From contig ML679958.1 of the NCBI GenBank assembly GCA_007922225.1, positions 57,864,838-57,928,837 on the forward strand: a stretch of 64,000 nt of DNA, written 5' to 3'. Below are positions 1-11,020 of the stretch, one piece after another; position 1 is the stretch's first letter, and the number at the start of each line of letters is the position of its first letter. The DNA is from Emydura subglobosa. Lineage: Eukaryota; Chordata; Testudines; Chelidae. The notes beneath the pieces were generated by a model. The model worked only from the letters and a program-made list of their open reading frames with translations, did no database searches and had not been told where the DNA came from. The translations under genes were made by a program, and so were the position numbers.

Positions 1-250
1 TGAAGGAGGCCCCCTCCCTGGTTCCAGGAAGCGGACCACAAGTAGTGGGGCCAAGGACAGGTGATCCAGGGAAGGGAGTAGCTCACGGACTAAGCAGTTT
101 TGAGGCTACTCTTCACAGGGTCCCTGGGTCGGGGCCTGGGGCAGAGGGTGGGACCAGGCCCCCGCCTGCTCCCACCCAGGCATATTGTCAGCATAGCCGA
201 AAAGGGCACAGACCCACGGAAGGGCACCTTGCCACAGAACATAGAGGTAA
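1..250. other. GC-rich unclassified repeat fragment
   Basis: A GC-rich block leading into the first CR1. Its central part ('agggtccctgggtcgg' near 117, followed by a 'gcagagggtgggaccagg' string) resembles the stretch near 20965 inside the LTR-like block at 20399-21314. Both are therefore probably pieces of one repeat family. The open frames across it (45-257 and 100-474) are not gene-like; the second simply runs into CR1 reverse transcriptase. Confidence 0.4.
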
Positions 251-264
251 AACATAACTGGGAT

Positions 265-760
265 AAAATACAAGGTTTTACAAAAGGTAGATTATGCCAG
301 ACCAACATGATCTCCTTTGAGAAGATAAATGCTTTTTTAGACAAAGGAAATGCAGTAGATCTGATCTACCTGGATTTCAGTAAGGCATTGGATACAGTTT
401 CACATGGGGAATTATTAGTTCAATTGGAGAATATGGGGATTAATATGAGAATGGAAAGGTGGATAAGGAACTAATTAAAGAGGCGACTACAACAGATCAT
501 ACTGAAAGGTGAACTGTCAAGCTGGAGGGAGGTAACTAGTGGAGTTCCTCAGGGGTTGGTCTTGGAACCAATCTTATTTAACATTTTTATTAATGACCTT
601 GGAACAAAAAGTGTACTAATAAAATTTGTGGATGACACAAGTTGGAAGGTATTGCTAATACAGAGGAGGACCAGAATATCATATAAGAAGATCTGAATGA
701 CCTTGAAAACTGCAGTAATAGAAATGGGATAAAATTTAATAGTACAAAGTGCTAGGTCAT
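265..760 (+). pseudogene. CR1 ORF2 reverse transcriptase remnant
   Basis: In the frame of the 100-474 ORF the translation shows CR1 reverse transcriptase: ISFEKINAF, then YLDFSKALDTVSHG (about 370-408), then a stop at 472-474 where the family normally has a Trp. The same frame then continues through [22 protein letters not shown] (about 538-603) to KFVDDT, the catalytic double-Asp site near 624-641. After that the frame is lost. In the family this enzyme copies CR1 RNA at the target site. Here the N-terminal endonuclease is absent because of 5' truncation, and the stop codon plus frameshift rule out activity. Confidence 0.9.
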
Positions 761-1032
761 ACACTTAGGGACTAACAACAAGAATTTTTGCTACAAACTG
801 GAGACTCTATCAATTGGAAGCAACAGAGGAGAAAGACCTGGATGTATTGGTTGGTCACAGGATGAATATGAGCTGTCAGTATAATGTGGCCATGAAAAAG
901 CCTAATGTGGTCTGAGGGTGCATCAGGTGAAGTATTTCCAGTAGAGACAGGGAAGTGTTAGAACCATTATACAAGGCACTGGTGAGACCTCATCTGGAAT
1001 AGTGTGTGTAATTCTGGTCTCCCATATTTAAG

Positions 1033-1228
1033 GGCAGAGTAGTTTGCGTAACTCACATCGACTGCTCTGCCTCCCTTCTGCACGCTGTTTACACTGCACT
1101 GAGCGATGGGGGTGGATTTACTCAGTCGACTTCCTGATCGATTGAGTGGGTCTCACTGACTGCTCAACTGATCCAGAAAGATCGATCTGGCAGTGGCAAA
1201 TTTGCTGCCGTCAGTATAAACGCCTCCC
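1033..1228. mobile_element. Insertion splitting CR1 copy A
   Basis: CR1 sequence stops after 'cccatatttaag' and resumes with 'aagaaagatgaattcaaa'. Other CR1 copies run directly from one to the other. The intervening 196 bp is not CR1. It is flanked by 'aag' on both sides, which may be a 3-bp target-site duplication. It contains 'tttacactgcactgagcg' and 'cagtcgacttcctgatcg', which resemble the small DNA elements with 'gtctacac' ends found elsewhere in the window. I see no convincing terminal inverted repeat. Confidence 0.6.
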
Positions 1229-2096
1229 AAGAAAGATGAATTCAAACTGGAACAGGTGCAGAGAAGGGTACTAAGATGATCCAAGGAATGGAAAACCTGC
1301 CTTATGAGAGGAGACTCAAAGAGCTTGGCTTGTTTAGCCTAAGCAAAAGAAGGCTGCAGGAGATATGATTGCACTCTCTAAATACATGAGAGGGGTACAT
1401 ATCAGTGAAGGAGAGTAGTTATTTAAGTTAAGCACCGATGTGGACACAAGAACAAAGGGATATAAACTAGCCATCAACAAGCTTAGGCTTGAAATTAGAC
1501 AAAGATTTCTAACCATCAGAGTAGTGAAGTTCTGGAACAGCCTCTCAAGGGGAGCAGTGGGAGGCAAAAAACCTAATTGACTTCAAGACTGAGCTTGATA
1601 AGTCAATGGAGAGGATAGTATGATGAAACTGCCTACAATGGCACGTAGCCAATCTGACTGTTAGCAGCAAATATCTCCAACAGCAGATGATGGGACACTA
1701 GATGGGGACGGCTCTGCATTACTACAGAGAATTCTTTCCCGGGTGTCTGGCTGGTGAGTCTTGCCCACATGCTTAGGGCCTACCTGATTGTCATATTTGG
1801 GATTGGGAAAGAATTTTCTCCCAAGTCAGATTGGCAGAGACCCTGGGGGGTTTTCACTGTCCTCTGCAGAATGGGCCAGAGGTCAATTGCAAGTTTAAAA
1901 TAGTGGAAATGGAAGATGGGGCATTCTCTGTAACTTAATCTTTAAATCATGATTTGAGGATTTCAGTAACTCAGCCAGAAGTTATGGGTCTATAACAGGA
2001 GTGGGTGGGTGAGGTTCTATGGCCTGAAATGTGCAGGAGGTCATACTAGATGATCAGGATGGTCCCTTCTGGCCTTTAAAGTCGATGAGCCTATGT

Positions 2097-3754
2097 TCTC
2101 CATGCCGAAAGCAAGCCAGCATTTGTCTTGTTTATTCAGAACTAAATGCTAAGGCCCTTACCCAGTCCTTTCCCAAGCAAACTCCTGGCAACAGCACTAG
2201 GTTATCATCTGTGCTATCTGCTGGGTGCCTATTCCAAAGTACTGAGATCAGTTTGTTTTCTTGTTCTTTCTTTGGCATATAGAAAAAAAGACTCCATGGA
2301 TGACATCATAAGGTCCTCGTGCCATTTTTATTTATTTTCTTAGTTAGACTCCTATGGGAATATTTAACATTATCAATGTTTATGTAACTTTAAGAAAGAA
2401 AGTGTCTGTGAAAAGCAAACACAAAGGATGGGTATGCGCATGGCCAAAGTGAAACTAAATTAATATTTATGGGAAATACTTGTGGGATTCACCCAGCTCC
2501 TTTAGAAAAACAGGAGGAGGGGGAAAACACCCAGTAAACCAAGTTCTCTTTCGTTGGATTTCTATTCTATTCTATTCTGTATAGGTTCTTACATGCGCTC
2601 CTCACTGAGCACCTTCCAGCAGTGATTTAAGCAATGTGATTACACCTCTGCCAGGAGTGATTTGTTCTCTCATCTCCTCCGCAGGTGGAGAAGCCTGTGT
2701 GTACTGGAGTGTTTATTCTCGGTAGGGTTTTTTGGGGAGAGGGAAAATTTACAGTGTATGTACATGGTGTTCTCTGTTTCTGTTAGAAAAGGCAAGGTTG
2801 AGGAAGTCCATCTGGCACTAAGAGAAATCTGGTGAGGTTGGTGATGGCGCTTAGTTCCTGGGGAAGTTCGTTCCATAGACTCAGGCGGGCCCCCAGGAAA
2901 GCTTTGTTTCTTGTGTAGACAAACTTAGTCTTGGTGTTTGGATACAAAAGACAGCATTCACTTGAAGGCTACTAATTGCAATGTTCAAAAGGTTGAGATT
3001 AAATTTCATCAGGGATTGTGTGGCTACATCTCCTAGATATTTTTTTCCAAATCTTAACCTGCCAAACAGGGAAGGATAATCTATTAAATACATTTCTGCC
3101 CTACACACTCCCCTCCCCTCCTTTCAGGGCAAATGTATGTCATTGGTGCACTGGGGTCTGTAGGAGGCATACTAAGCTGAAATACAGGATTCAGGCCTTC
3201 TGTTCATGCTGCACATGTGTGATATATGTTCACTTCTGTCACTCATCAGTATCAGCACCAGCCTTCTGCTGCTCAGTATTCAGCGCCTGCTGGATCCACC
3301 TGCTTTTGGTTACATCAATTCTTCAGCATGAGTACAAGGGTAACAGAGTGCTTTCCCCTTCTCAGCTAACTCTAGATCAGTGTTCTTTATTGAGGGCCTA
3401 GAGCTGGAGAGGATTTGATTTTTCTCCTGCATGTGCAAGACTGGAGGATGAAATTTGCACAGCTCTTGACGCCGATAGGGACAGCTGTGACAAGGGGAAA
3501 TTATTACCTGCTCTTCCTTGGGGTTCTGCCAGTCAAAGGGAAATTTCGAAGGAGCTTCATAGCAGCCCGGCTGTCCAAGAGATGCTTTGATTCAGTGCTT
3601 GCTTTTCCTGGTGTGCTGGGCCCAGTCCCTCCTCAGCCAGTCCCGCCCACTGTATGTAACTGCCCCTTTTCAGTGATGTCGCAACCGCACAGCCAATCAG
3701 CTGTGCACAATATTGTGCTTGGAATTGGACCCAAATAGGACTGGGGCTCACTCC
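2097..3754. other. Non-coding interval, possible old repeat
   Basis: No gene is recognised. There is a short (tattc)n run at about 2560-2578. The 2650-3080 segment has a repeat-like texture, including 'gttccatagactcaggc' near 2871, but I cannot name a family. Open frames at 3018-3401 and 3415-3738 have no recognisable domain. Confidence 0.5.
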
Positions 3755-4437
3755 CAGCATTGCCAAATCATGGGTCAGGCCCCCAAAATCATGAGACTGG
3801 TTTTAAAATCATGGGATTTTTAAAAATAATAAATATTGGGCTCTTTTTATCTGCCTTGTTTTTGAGCCTTTATGGTTCTCACTTTTTCTCCACAACTGTC
3901 CCCTTGCCCCCCTCTTGTCAGCCCTGCATGAAAACATAAAGCAATGGTCCTGTCCTAATACAGATTGTGGGTCCTATGGGTTCTGGCAGCTTTGCAGCCA
4001 GGTCCTTCACCAAGCCTAGGGATGTCCACATGACCTCCTGCCTCCTCACAATCCTTCACTGCACTGCCTGCAGCCTGGACTGTAGCTACAGGCGTGCATT
4101 CTCCTAGGCCTCTCCTGGTCCTGATCTTCCCTAATGGAGCTGGGGCTCTCATCTATCTCCGCTAGCTGGTAGTCATCAGACCCAGTTACCTGACACTGCC
4201 CAGCTGGATCCCATTGGTCTGTGCACCACCTGCTGAGCTTCTCCCCAGGGCAGGGCTGGCTGCTTCCAGACTCCCTGGCACTTGCAAGGGGTTGCACACA
4301 CCTTGTCACACTTTAAAAGAAAAAAAAAAAGACAGCTTAGATTCTCACATAATAACCTAGCTGCAGGAGCTGAGTCTTTAAGAAAAACACCAGATATCAG
4401 GAGACTCAGGGTCAAATTGTGAGAGTTGGCAACACGG
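3755..4437. mobile_element. Non-autonomous DNA transposon, 'gttgccaac' ends
   Basis: The left end reads 'cagcattgccaaatcatg' and the right end 'gagagttggcaacacgg', whose reverse complement begins 'ccgtgttgccaactctc'. This makes an imperfect terminal inverted repeat. Inside, 'aaaatcatgggattttt' and 'gggtcaaattgtgagagt' are symmetric parts of the same design. The middle (about 3900-4310) is GC-richer and looks unlike the ends, so a second insertion is likely. No protein is encoded. No clear target-site duplication was found, so the superfamily is uncertain. Confidence 0.5.
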
Positions 4438-4490
4438 CAATACTCAGCACTAGCATCATGACACTGGTCTGCACTGGTTGGTTATTCGTG

Positions 4491-4588
4491 AAAGACAAGA
4501 TGGGTGAGGTAATATATTTTATTTGACCAATTTCTGTTGATGAAAGAGACAAATTTTCGAGCTACACAGAGCCTTCAGCCTTCAGGTC
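4491..4588 (-). mobile_element. PLE 3'-tail fragment
   Basis: Read on the minus strand this has the same order of blocks as the right arm at 38954-39090: 'ctctgtgtagctcgaaa', then 'caacagaaattggtcaaat', then 'attacctcacccatcttgtc'. The first block resembles the stem II plus GAAA part of a hammerhead ribozyme core. The 7-mer 'ccttcag' is duplicated in tandem at 4572-4585. Assignment to Penelope-like elements rests on this tail architecture, not on coding sequence. Confidence 0.6.
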
Positions 4589-5344
4589 AGTTTTATTATT
4601 ATTATTATTCATGAGTATTATGTCTGCTAACTCAACTCTTCATACTTGTGCTTGAATGTGATATCATTTTGTAATGGGACAGATCCTGAACAGCTTCACT
4701 CATTCTGAATACAGTAGCCCCGCTGACTTCGGTAAGAGTTGGCTGGGGCAGGCCCACTGGGTATTTTTGCTTATTAGTAAACGATAGCCACTAGAAATAC
4801 CTGGAAACTGGATTTTTTTTTTTTTCATTTTGTTGAAAAATCCATGATTTTGAAATTTTTTTCATTCTGAAACCAGAACAAAACCAAAAAAAATATTCCT
4901 GTGAAACAAAGTTGTAGAAAGATATTTTTTCACAGCTATCAAAATGTTTTGATTTTAACATTTAAATTTTTTTTATATCATATAAAATTGAAACAGTCAT
5001 TTGGAAATAGAATATTGAAACCTTCTATTTTGATCTCATCAAAATACTTTTTAAAAATTGTTTAGAAAGAAAATTTTTTCTCAAAATTGACATATTTCTG
5101 TGAAATGTTTTGCTTTCAATGAATCAGCATTTTGCAATGAAAAAACCTTCTGTCAGAAAATTTCTAAGCAGCTCTAGTAACAGAGTACTAGTTTCTGGTA
5201 CTGACCGCACATATTCTTGCGTAAATCAGGAGTAACTGTTAAACTCAGTGGAATCACAGTGGTGGAAGGGGAATCAAAATCAGTCCTTATATCTTTCCCT
5301 CATTTCATATGAAAAAACTTCTTTCTGACGGAGCCATTATTATT
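4589..5344. other. AT-rich interval with degenerate repeat
   Basis: A short (att)n run lies near 4594-4608. From about 4795 to 5180 the sequence is rich in 'ttttgaaaa', 'tttcatt' and 'gaaac' words in both orientations, ending at 'gcagctctagtaacag'. This resembles an old AT-rich non-autonomous DNA element, but I cannot delimit its termini. No gene is seen. Confidence 0.4.
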
Positions 5345-5491
5345 TTGGGAGTGGACAACAGGGGATGGATCACTTGATGACTACCTGTTCTGTTCATTCC
5401 CACGGAAGCATCTGGCATTGGTCACTTGTGGAAGACAGGATACTGGGCTGCATGTACCATTGGTCTGACCCAATTTGGCTGTTCTTAGGTA
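5345..5491 (+). mobile_element. CR1 3'-end fragment
   Basis: A 3' UTR fragment of a second CR1 subfamily, recognised by 'gatggatcacttgatgac', 'gaagacaggatactgggc' and the terminal 'ttggctgttcttagg'. The same tail occurs in the longer copy ending at 42366. It is truncated at its 5' side by about 150 bp from the end, as is usual for LINE insertions. Confidence 0.85.
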
Positions 5492-5512
5492 TTTCTGCAG
5501 TATATTTGCCGT

Positions 5513-5802
5513 AGGGCTTGTCTACACAGTGCCGCGGTATTCTCTACAGAAGAGTGAATTGTAAGAGCACTCCAATGTGTTGTGCTCTAACTACCCCCGT
5601 GTAAACCCTGTTGGTGTGACCTAATAGGTATCTCATTTGTGTTGACATAGTCCCATGTCAAACAGGACTATGTTAACACAAAATAGGTACATTTTAGTTC
5701 ACAGCAGTTGCATTTACATGGGGCAATTAGAGCATAGAACATTAGATCAGTTTACAATTCACACCCTGTAGGGCACACGGTGGCTCCATGTAGACAAGCC
5801 CT
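5513..5802. mobile_element. Non-autonomous DNA transposon, perfect 14-bp TIR
   Basis: The left end 'agggcttgtctaca' is the exact reverse complement of the right end 'tgtagacaagccct'. The 290-bp interior has no coding capacity but carries further internal symmetry, for example 'tgttgacatag' facing 'ctatgttaaca'. I see no matching flanking duplication. It belongs to the group with 'gtctacac' ends that recurs at 8296, 24814, 36875 and 55294. Confidence 0.75.
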
Positions 5803-6003
5803 GAGTCCTGAGATCACATATCTGTCACAGATCCTTGATTTGGTGGTGGGCAAAAGCTAGAAATGTCACCAACATACAGCTTCAAGTTGAGTCCTACTAA
5901 TATAGAACATTTCATATGAACAGTTATAGCTGGAGCCTGATTCTTTGCTTCCTTGCTCTTGTGCTGTCAGATATACCTATTTAAAATGAGGGTAGAGAGG
6001 AAA

Positions 6004-6265
6004 GATTGTCTTGTAGTTAAGGCTGTGGACTGGAATCCACATAGTTCTGTCACATAGTTTGTGTGTGTGACCATGGGCAAGGTTTTGTACCTCAGTTCTT
6101 CACCTGTAAAATGGGGATAATAGTACTACCTTCCTCCCACTCGTTGTCTTGTGTGTATAGCTGGTAAGCTTTTTGGGACAGGGGTTGTCTCTCACTATGG
6201 CTGCACATACACCTAGTATAATGGGGTCCTGACCATGGGGTTCCTGTAGTATAGATAATAAAGAT
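6004..6265 (+). mobile_element. MIR-type SINE with L2-like tail
   Basis: The order is a tRNA-like head ('cttgtagttaaggctgtg'), the core block 'gaccatgggcaagg', the 'cacctgtaaaatggggataa' block, and a tail starting 'taagctttttgggacagg'. The tail ends in 'ataatggggtcctgaccat' and an AT-rich terminus. The element is nearly full length but its tRNA-like promoter boxes are eroded. Such SINEs are transcribed by RNA polymerase III and moved by a partner LINE. Nothing suggests this copy is active. Confidence 0.85.
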
Positions 6266-6747
6266 ACAATTCTGATTTGATAGTGCTTTACACTCACTTT
6301 GCACAGGTCCAAATGACTACATGAAGACAAAGGCAGTGGAGAAAGAGGCCCTCAGGGCTTCAGTAATTGACTTGAGAGCTGGCACAAACATAGTTGAAAA
6401 ATACAGCAGTTAAATGAATACCGTCACAGTCTACTGAAAAGAAAGCTTTTGATTTAAACTGGTGACTCAGACATTATTTCCCGTGCCTGACTCTAGTAAC
6501 GCTCTGCAGAGGGGCACTGCTTTCCCAATCATACAAAGTTGGTTTTATTGCAACCATATGCTGGGAAATGTTTTAGATCATGTCTATGCAGAATGCGATT
6601 AGATCTGTTAAAAATTAATTTGCTCCTTTCATCTGAAAACTTGTTTAGAATACCAGTGCTGGCAGTTTCTTTACCAAGATACAAGATAATGGAGATTTTC
6701 CAGGTGGGCCTGATTCTCTGTTACTTTGTCCCTTGTGCAGTCATTTA
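6266..6747. other. Unique sequence, nothing recognised
   Basis: No repeat signature, splice-flanked exon or domain was recognised here. The start of the 6539-7132 open frame lies in it, but that frame is kept open mainly by the minisatellite that follows. Confidence 0.5.
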
Positions 6748-7122
6748 CAGCAGCGCCGCACCCCTGCTGTCTGCTCCTCGGCCATGTCCCCACAAGCAGC
6801 GCCTCCCCAGCTGTGTCTGTTCCCTCCCCAGCAGCACACTTCCTGGCTGTCTGTTCCCCCTCAGCTGTTGGTTCCCCCTCAGCAGCGCGCCCCCACAAGC
6901 AGTGCTCCTCCAGCCATATCTGTTCCTCACCCTTAGCAGCGTGCCTCCCAGCCGTTTGTCCCCCCCCTCAAGTAGCACACCTCTCCTATCCGTATATGCC
7001 TCCCCACAAGCAGTGCGCCCCCATCCATTTCCCCCCATCAAGCAGCATCCTCTCCCCCCAGCCATGTGTCTCCCCCTCACACAGCAGCCTGCTCCTGGGC
7101 GTGTCTCCCCCGGCCACATGGG
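6748..7122. repeat. Degenerate GC-rich ~33-bp minisatellite
   Basis: Roughly ten imperfect units repeat the theme 'cagcagcgcncctcccagcc' followed by 'atntctgttcccccy'. Clear unit starts are near 6748, 6797, 6830, 6881, 6899, 6936, 7008 and 7081. Unit length varies from 18 to about 40 bp. The period explains why both strands have long Pro/Ser- or Gly/Arg-rich open frames here (6539-7132 plus, 6745-7119 minus). I do not consider those frames genes. Confidence 0.7.
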
Positions 7123-7284
7123 TAGTAGTTGATGAGGCTCTCACGTTGAAGGTTTTTTGCCATAGTGGCCCCCACTTGAAAAATAGTGAAGATCACTGCT
7201 GTAAATGATCATATTTTCAAAATCAAAAAACTGGGACAAGTGTGTGGCAACTTTTTATAGCATTATAAGATAGTACTCCACAAG

Positions 7285-8295
7285 TACATTTACCTCACTG
7301 ATAGGTCTCAGAAATGTAACTGTAGACAGGAACTCATCATTGAGTGGGTCTGTTTCCAGTGGAGTCCCACAGGGATTAGTTCTTGGCCCGACGCTATTTA
7401 ACATTTTTATTAATGACCTGAAAGAACACATAAAATCATCACTGATAAAGTTTGCACATGACACAAAAATTGGGGGAGAGGTAAATAGTGAAGAGGACAG
7501 GTCACTGGTACAGAGTGGGAAGGTGGGTGCGAGCAAACAATATGTGTTTTAATGTAGCCAAATGTAAATGTATCTAAAGAACGCATGGCAAGTTAAAAGG
7601 TGGGGGACTCTATCCTGGGAGGAAGCATTGCCTCTGAAAAGGATTGGGGGGTTGTGGTGGATAATCAGCTGAATATGAGCTCCCAATGTTACACTGTGGC
7701 CAAAAAAGTTAATGCGATCCTGGGGGACTGAAACAAGGGAGTCTCGAGGAGTAGAGAGGTTATTTTACCTCTGTATTTGGCACTGGTGTGACAGCTCCTG
7801 GAATATTGTGTCCTGTTCTGGTATCCACCATTCAAGAAGGATGTTAATAAATTGGAGAGAGTCTGGAGAAGAGCCATGAGGATGATTAAAAGATTAGAAA
7901 CGTACTTTATAGCGAGACTAAGACGCTCAATTTATTCAGTTTAACAGAAAGAAGGTTAAGGAGTGACTTGTTCACTATTTATAAGTAACTACGTGGGGAA
8001 CAAATATGTCATAATCGGCTCTTCAACCTAGCCAGGAAATGTATAACACTATCCAATAGCTGGAAGCTGAAGCTAGACAAATTCAGACGGAAATAAGGCA
8101 TAATATGTTAATGGTGAGATGAATTAACCATTGGAACAATTTACCAAGGCAATTTTTACCAATGACAATTTTTAAATCAAGATTGGATTTTTTCTAAAAT
8201 ACTTGCTCAGGGAATAATGTTGGGGAAGTTCTAAAGTCTGTTATACAGGAGATCAGACTAAATGATTACAATGGTCCCTTCTGGCCTTAGACTCT
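7285..8295 (+). mobile_element. CR1 LINE copy B, 5'-truncated
   Basis: It starts inside the reverse transcriptase. Translation of 7340-7552 reads [21 protein letters not shown] and then KFAHDTKIGGEV, so the first catalytic Asp of the FADD site (7451-7462) is changed to His. The C-terminal region follows with 'ctcctggaatattgtgtcc', and the 3' UTR ends 'ggtcccttctggcctta' at about 8273-8289. Several frameshifts separate these blocks. The 3' end lies directly against the next DNA element. Confidence 0.9.
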
Positions 8296-8440
8296 ATGGG
8301 TATGTCTACATTGCAATTAAACACTTGTGGCTGGCCCCCCGTCAGCTGACTTGGGCTCGGGGGAGGGAGGGGGCTCGCTACAGGGCTGTGTAATGGTGGT
8401 GTAGCTGTTTGGAGTCAGAGCTCTAGGATTCTCAAAGCCA
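8296..8440. mobile_element. DNA-element fragment with 'gtctaca' left end
   Basis: The left end 'tgggtatgtctacattgc' belongs to the same group of termini as at 24814 and 5513. The interior 'cgtcagctgacttgggctc' is GC-rich. No right inverted repeat is visible, so this is a truncated copy. It abuts the CR1 3' end with no gap. Confidence 0.5.
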
Positions 8441-10771
8441 GGGGCATGCACAAGTGGGGGGCACAGGCCCTCTCAGTAATTGTCAGGAGCACAGAACTCT
8501 TCAGGCCCCGGTGTAGGGATAGGGGAGTGATCTGCCAGGGGTGGGAAGAGCGAGCTTCCACAGGAGGGGTGGAAGGAAAAATCAAGCTCCTCCCATATTT
8601 CTGAGAACGGAGGAGTTTTTCCAAGAATAGAACCTGAGAATGTCAAACAACCTAAGAGTGTTGAGTGAACCATACAGCTTCCATGGAACATCACTGAAAT
8701 CTGGACACAACTCCCTTTCAGCCTTTGGGAAAACCCCAGACTTTGTTTCCTGAATAAGTTTCACATGAAACACTGAACAACTGCTGTTAACATTTACTTT
8801 GAGCAAGAGAACTTGGATAGTGTCTAAACTCATTTGACTTTTCTTTTCCCAAACAGTGAACACCCATTCCACTGAACAGTGCTTTCCTGGTCAACCCTGA
8901 ATAAACGCTATGCCTTTCAGAACTTATTTTAAAATGCCATTATCTTGACCGATGCAATGAAAAGCCAGGCTATTTCAGGAGTCTCAGAATATCTTGGGAT
9001 ATTAGAACATCATATGAACAACTGGGACTATCTTAGTAAAATCAAGATGTGTGGTCTTATGATCCCGCCCTTGGGTTCAGCACAAGGAAGGTAAAAGTAG
9101 CATCCCATACTGTACATAGTTTTGGGTTTTGGGGAGGGCAAGGGATTGATTTCACTCCTTCAAGTGCTTTCAGAAGCCACAGGAATCTCCACAACTCTCC
9201 GATCGCCTTTTTACCCCTATGTTGACCAAACCAACCTTCCATTCAAGGAGCACTGGATGTAGTTCTCCCTTAAAATTGTGAATGACATTCCTGAGCTACC
9301 CTGTGTGGTATTTAAAGAACACCTCAAGGGCCTCCCTCTTCAAGGGGCTGAATAGGCTTCCCCTGCGTTTTCCAGCTCAGGAGAAAGGGACTAAATATGA
9401 ATCTTGTATTCAGATCCATGTACACTCTGCATGTAAATGTTTGTTCACAGGACTGTAGCATTGGTATGTACATAACTCCAATGCATTTCCCACACCAGTG
9501 GGGAAGATATACATAGTTAAATAATAGTATACAAAAACAGACTTATTTTCTTACATAAGCATCCCACTCCACCCTCATCTCATTGCAAGCACCATTGCTA
9601 TTGTTAAATATTAATAGTAAGAAGGTGCCAGCATTTCACAGATTCACTTGCCCACTTCCAGCTACAGAACAATCAACCCGCAGCCACATGTTGAACAATC
9701 AGGGCATCCCTCAGAAAGTTCCTGAACATGTATTACAAGCTTTTATAATGATAGCTTCTCTGAAGGAAAAGAAACTATCCCAAAGAGCTCCAGTGTTAGT
9801 TGACACTCAGCCACTGCACAGAACACGCCAGTATATTGCTTCTAACCATCAGCAGAGGGTTGAAATAAAAAAAAAAATTCCCCCAAAAGTCCTGAGTCTT
9901 ATTAGCAAATACATTTCAAATGGCAAGACTCAGATGTGGTAAATAAACTCTGCGTCACTGCTGGAGGAAGTGGGGGACTGGCTGGTTTTGGCTCTTTACA
10001 GCAAATGTACAGAAACAACATCTGCGTTATGCAATTTTTGTAGCTCATAAACCTTAAGACCAACATCAGCCCTCCATAGTTACATCCTACATTTGTAGGC
10101 TCCTAAATAAAACTAGACGCCTTTTCAGTGATGCTGGAAATCTGCAGCTCTCACAGAAGCACCTCTGAATATCAGATCCAAATCTCAAAGACTTGTCTTG
10201 TCTCTACTGCATGTGCGTGGCATGCACGCTATGGAGAGAGGAATTACTGAACCTTGCTTATTAAAACTCCAGATTTAGCCAAGTTCCTTAATGTTTCTCA
10301 GGGTTGCACCCAGCCTTTCCACTGTCAGCCACCTATGCAGATGAACAAGGTTTATAGGAGCCACTCTAAAGTCAGCTGGTATCTTTTTAAATCATGGGAG
10401 CTGACTGTGCATTCTTTCAAGTCCGCACATGAGAACTGAGACTCAGATCACAGGTGGAAAGGGTTAACAAAAGAATTACTCCAAGAGAATTAAACCATCT
10501 CAGGTATAGCTTTACCTGTCAGGCAGACTCCTGTAAACTAATAGGGACACGTATGGTAGATACTAAAAGTTAGCTGAAATTCTACCCTGGATCTCTGTAT
10601 TTTTGCCCATGGCAAACATATATAAGAACACAGCAGGATTCATTTTTAGGCTGGTGCAAGGATAGCTACATAAATCTAATGTTGTTTGCAGAAGTATTGA
10701 GTACAATGTTGGCTGAAAATGTAACCCCCCGTTTGTCAGCTCATTGTTTTTGAAGCTGCTTCCTTAAGCAG
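8441..10771. other. Unique sequence, nothing recognised
   Basis: About 2.3 kb without a recognisable repeat or exon. The 119-codon frame at 9583-9942 has no known domain, and its Lys/Ile-rich tail comes from an A-run near 9868. I regard it as chance. Confidence 0.5.
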
Positions 10772-11020
10772 AAGAGTTGTCTTGTGGTTAAGACATGTGA
10801 CTTAGTGTCAGGAGATCTGGCTTCTCTTCCCAGCTTTGCCGCAGACTTGTTATGTGATCCTGAGAAGGTAATGTGACTGTCTCTGTGACTCAGTTTCCTC
10901 ATTTGTCAAATGAGGTTGAGGATAGTTCCCCTTGCTATTTCAGAAGAGTGTTGTGGGAATTAGTGAATGCTTGCAGAGTGCTTTGAGAATCTCACATATA
11001 AGACACTATAAAGCACAAAG
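10772..11020 (+). mobile_element. MIR-type SINE
   Basis: The tRNA-like head 'ttgtggttaagacatgtg' is followed by 'ttatgtgatcctgag', 'gactcagtttcctcatttg' and a 3' part 'gagtgctttgagaatctc'. The blocks are in family order. This copy lacks the 'gggacaggg' L2-like tail seen at 6004 and 44775. Confidence 0.85.

Larger units (their letters stand above)
250..2096 (+). mobile_element. CR1 LINE copy A, 5'-truncated, interrupted
   Basis: This is the longest CR1 copy in the window. It covers the reverse transcriptase (from about 265), the C-terminal ORF2 region with the usual 'gagacctcatctggaata' and 'ggaacaggtgcagagaag' blocks, and a complete 3' UTR. The UTR ends in the CR1 landmark 'ggtcccttctggcctttaaa' near 2063-2082. 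A 196-bp foreign segment splits the element at 1033-1228. Frameshifts and stops are scattered throughout, so this is a dead copy. Its 3' UTR matches the shorter copy at 36029-36554 over hundreds of bases, which places the two in closely related subfamilies. Confidence 0.93.

Noticed and set aside
6748..7122. CRISPR array
   Set aside because: Units vary in length and drift in sequence, without unique spacers, and the window is clearly vertebrate.
6539..7132. 197-codon Pro/Ser-rich protein
   Set aside because: The frame is held open by the ~33-bp minisatellite. Both strands are open, which is typical of tandem repeats.
10780..10810. tRNA gene
   Set aside because: The 'gtggttaagac' tRNA-like boxes here and at 6014, 24410, 44780 and 61685 are heads of MIR-type SINEs. 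No cloverleaf can be completed.
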